Below are positions 63,346 through 64,000 of a stretch of DNA of 64,000 nucleotides, piece after piece. The DNA is taken from positions 10,789,418 through 10,853,417 of the forward strand of contig JAJEKV010000022.1 in NCBI GenBank assembly GCA_021234155.1. Direction: 5' to 3'. The position numbers and the translations under genes were made by a program. Origin of the DNA: Isoetes taiwanensis. Taxonomy: Eukaryota; Streptophyta; Lycopodiopsida; Isoetales; Isoetaceae. The notes below the pieces were generated by a model. That model was given only the letters and a program-made list of their open reading frames with translations. It did not search any database and was not told the DNA's origin. Each line of letters begins with the position of its first letter. Positions within the stretch are counted from its first letter, which is position 1.

Positions 63346-64000
63346 TAAAACTACTTACCCGGTGGAGAAGCATGGCATTGGGTACTTAAGAAAGGATTTG
63401 GTAAGCGGTACCCGGGTTATGGAGCAATGGGGCGGCAAGGTCATCTCGAAAGAAATGCGGCTCGGGCGTATCGATTTCGCGTAGGTTAATTCTTAACGCA
63501 GGTTAATCGCATGCAGCCTATCTTGGTATGGAATTGCATGCGCTATTCTGCGAATGATGAGACCACTGATTGTTGATCTCTAGAGTGGTGTAATATCCAA
63601 TGTAGAGGCATATGCGTTCCCGGCAAGGCGAGTGGAAGGTAGATTAGAAAGAATCTGCCATCCCGCAGGAGGAGGCGGCCTCCCGAGAAAGGGGTCATTA
63701 AGGAATGCATTGATGGGAAGCACCTTTAGCCCCATGTAATGCTTTGATAGGAGGAATCCATCCTTCACTTGAGATATCCTCCTGGCCCAGGCCATAGAGG
63801 TGTAGGCATGAAATGACATATGAAGCATATAGAAGTATATACAAACCATTATGGAAGATTCTATAATCTCTTCTCTTAGGAAGATTAATACATACATTCA
63901 TGTAGATAGGTAAATTGGTCACCATGTGGCAAAATTTATTAAACAATTAAAAGCGGTACTAGCGTAGTGTCGACTGCGAGCCGATGTAATACGTAACTGA
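63346..64000. other. Unassigned DNA, may include the 3' LTR of the Gypsy element
   Basis: It lies downstream of the chromodomain where a purine tract and LTR would be expected, but I see no clear junction before the window ends. Short frames only. Confidence 0.3.

Noticed and set aside
1-64000. CRISPR array, prophage, operon or bacterial defence system
   Set aside because: No regularly spaced short repeats with unique spacers, no bacterial gene packing and no ribosome-binding pattern; the content is eukaryotic.

Overview
The window looks like nuclear DNA from a plant with a large, repeat-filled genome. Evidence: AT-rich sequence, one credible protein gene in 64 kb, decayed LINE, Ty3/Gypsy and Ty1/Copia pieces on both strands, long TTC microsatellites, and pentanucleotide arrays. 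A conifer, other gymnosperm, fern or lycophyte would fit; the sequence alone does not fix the species. I see no organelle, bacterial or CRISPR features.

Layout. 1-17 kb: three TTC microsatellites (1-150, 3580-3644, 6497-6578), a probable LTR edge near 4.36 kb, and a tandem array near 10-10.9 kb built on GGTGTGATCC/GGATCACACC arms; otherwise unassigned repeats. 18.4-21.8 kb: the dead ORF2 of an L1-type LINE on the minus strand (endonuclease, reverse transcriptase, C-terminal zinc finger). 27.8-29.5 kb: a compact LTR-bounded element with tandem units and tRNA-like promoter boxes, abutting the point where the integrase of a minus-strand Gypsy element (29.57-31.56 kb) breaks off. 32-46.9 kb: unassigned repeats with a Copia RNase H scrap near 37.4 kb and duplicated segments. 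46.95-54.2 kb: the only gene neighbourhood. It holds a C-terminal scrap of an FAD-linked oxidase (46.96-47.26 kb), a duplicated upstream segment, and the main oxidase copy at 52,500-53,807 whose 3' end continues as frameshifted remnants to 54,213. A 1.17 kb terminal-inverted-repeat element follows at once (54.29-55.47 kb). 55.9-57.15 kb: minus-strand Gypsy RT/RNase H. 62.39-63.35 kb: plus-strand Gypsy integrase plus chromodomain.

The main finding is the oxidase. It has a signal peptide, many N-glycosylation sequons and both residues for bicovalent FAD attachment. Its sequence resembles the fungal isoamyl-alcohol-oxidase (MreA-like) group rather than the usual plant berberine-bridge-like enzymes. 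In this plant-type repeat setting that makes it a candidate for horizontal transfer from fungi, now partly pseudogenised.

A second, unusual signal is a strong strand asymmetry of the tetramer GCGG over its complement CCGC. It is high in the transposon-filled parts and nearly absent around the oxidase gene. It looks like a strand-biased consensus artefact, possibly linked to cytosine methylation, and limits trust in reading frames in the repeat regions. All calls come from reading the sequence; no database search was run.
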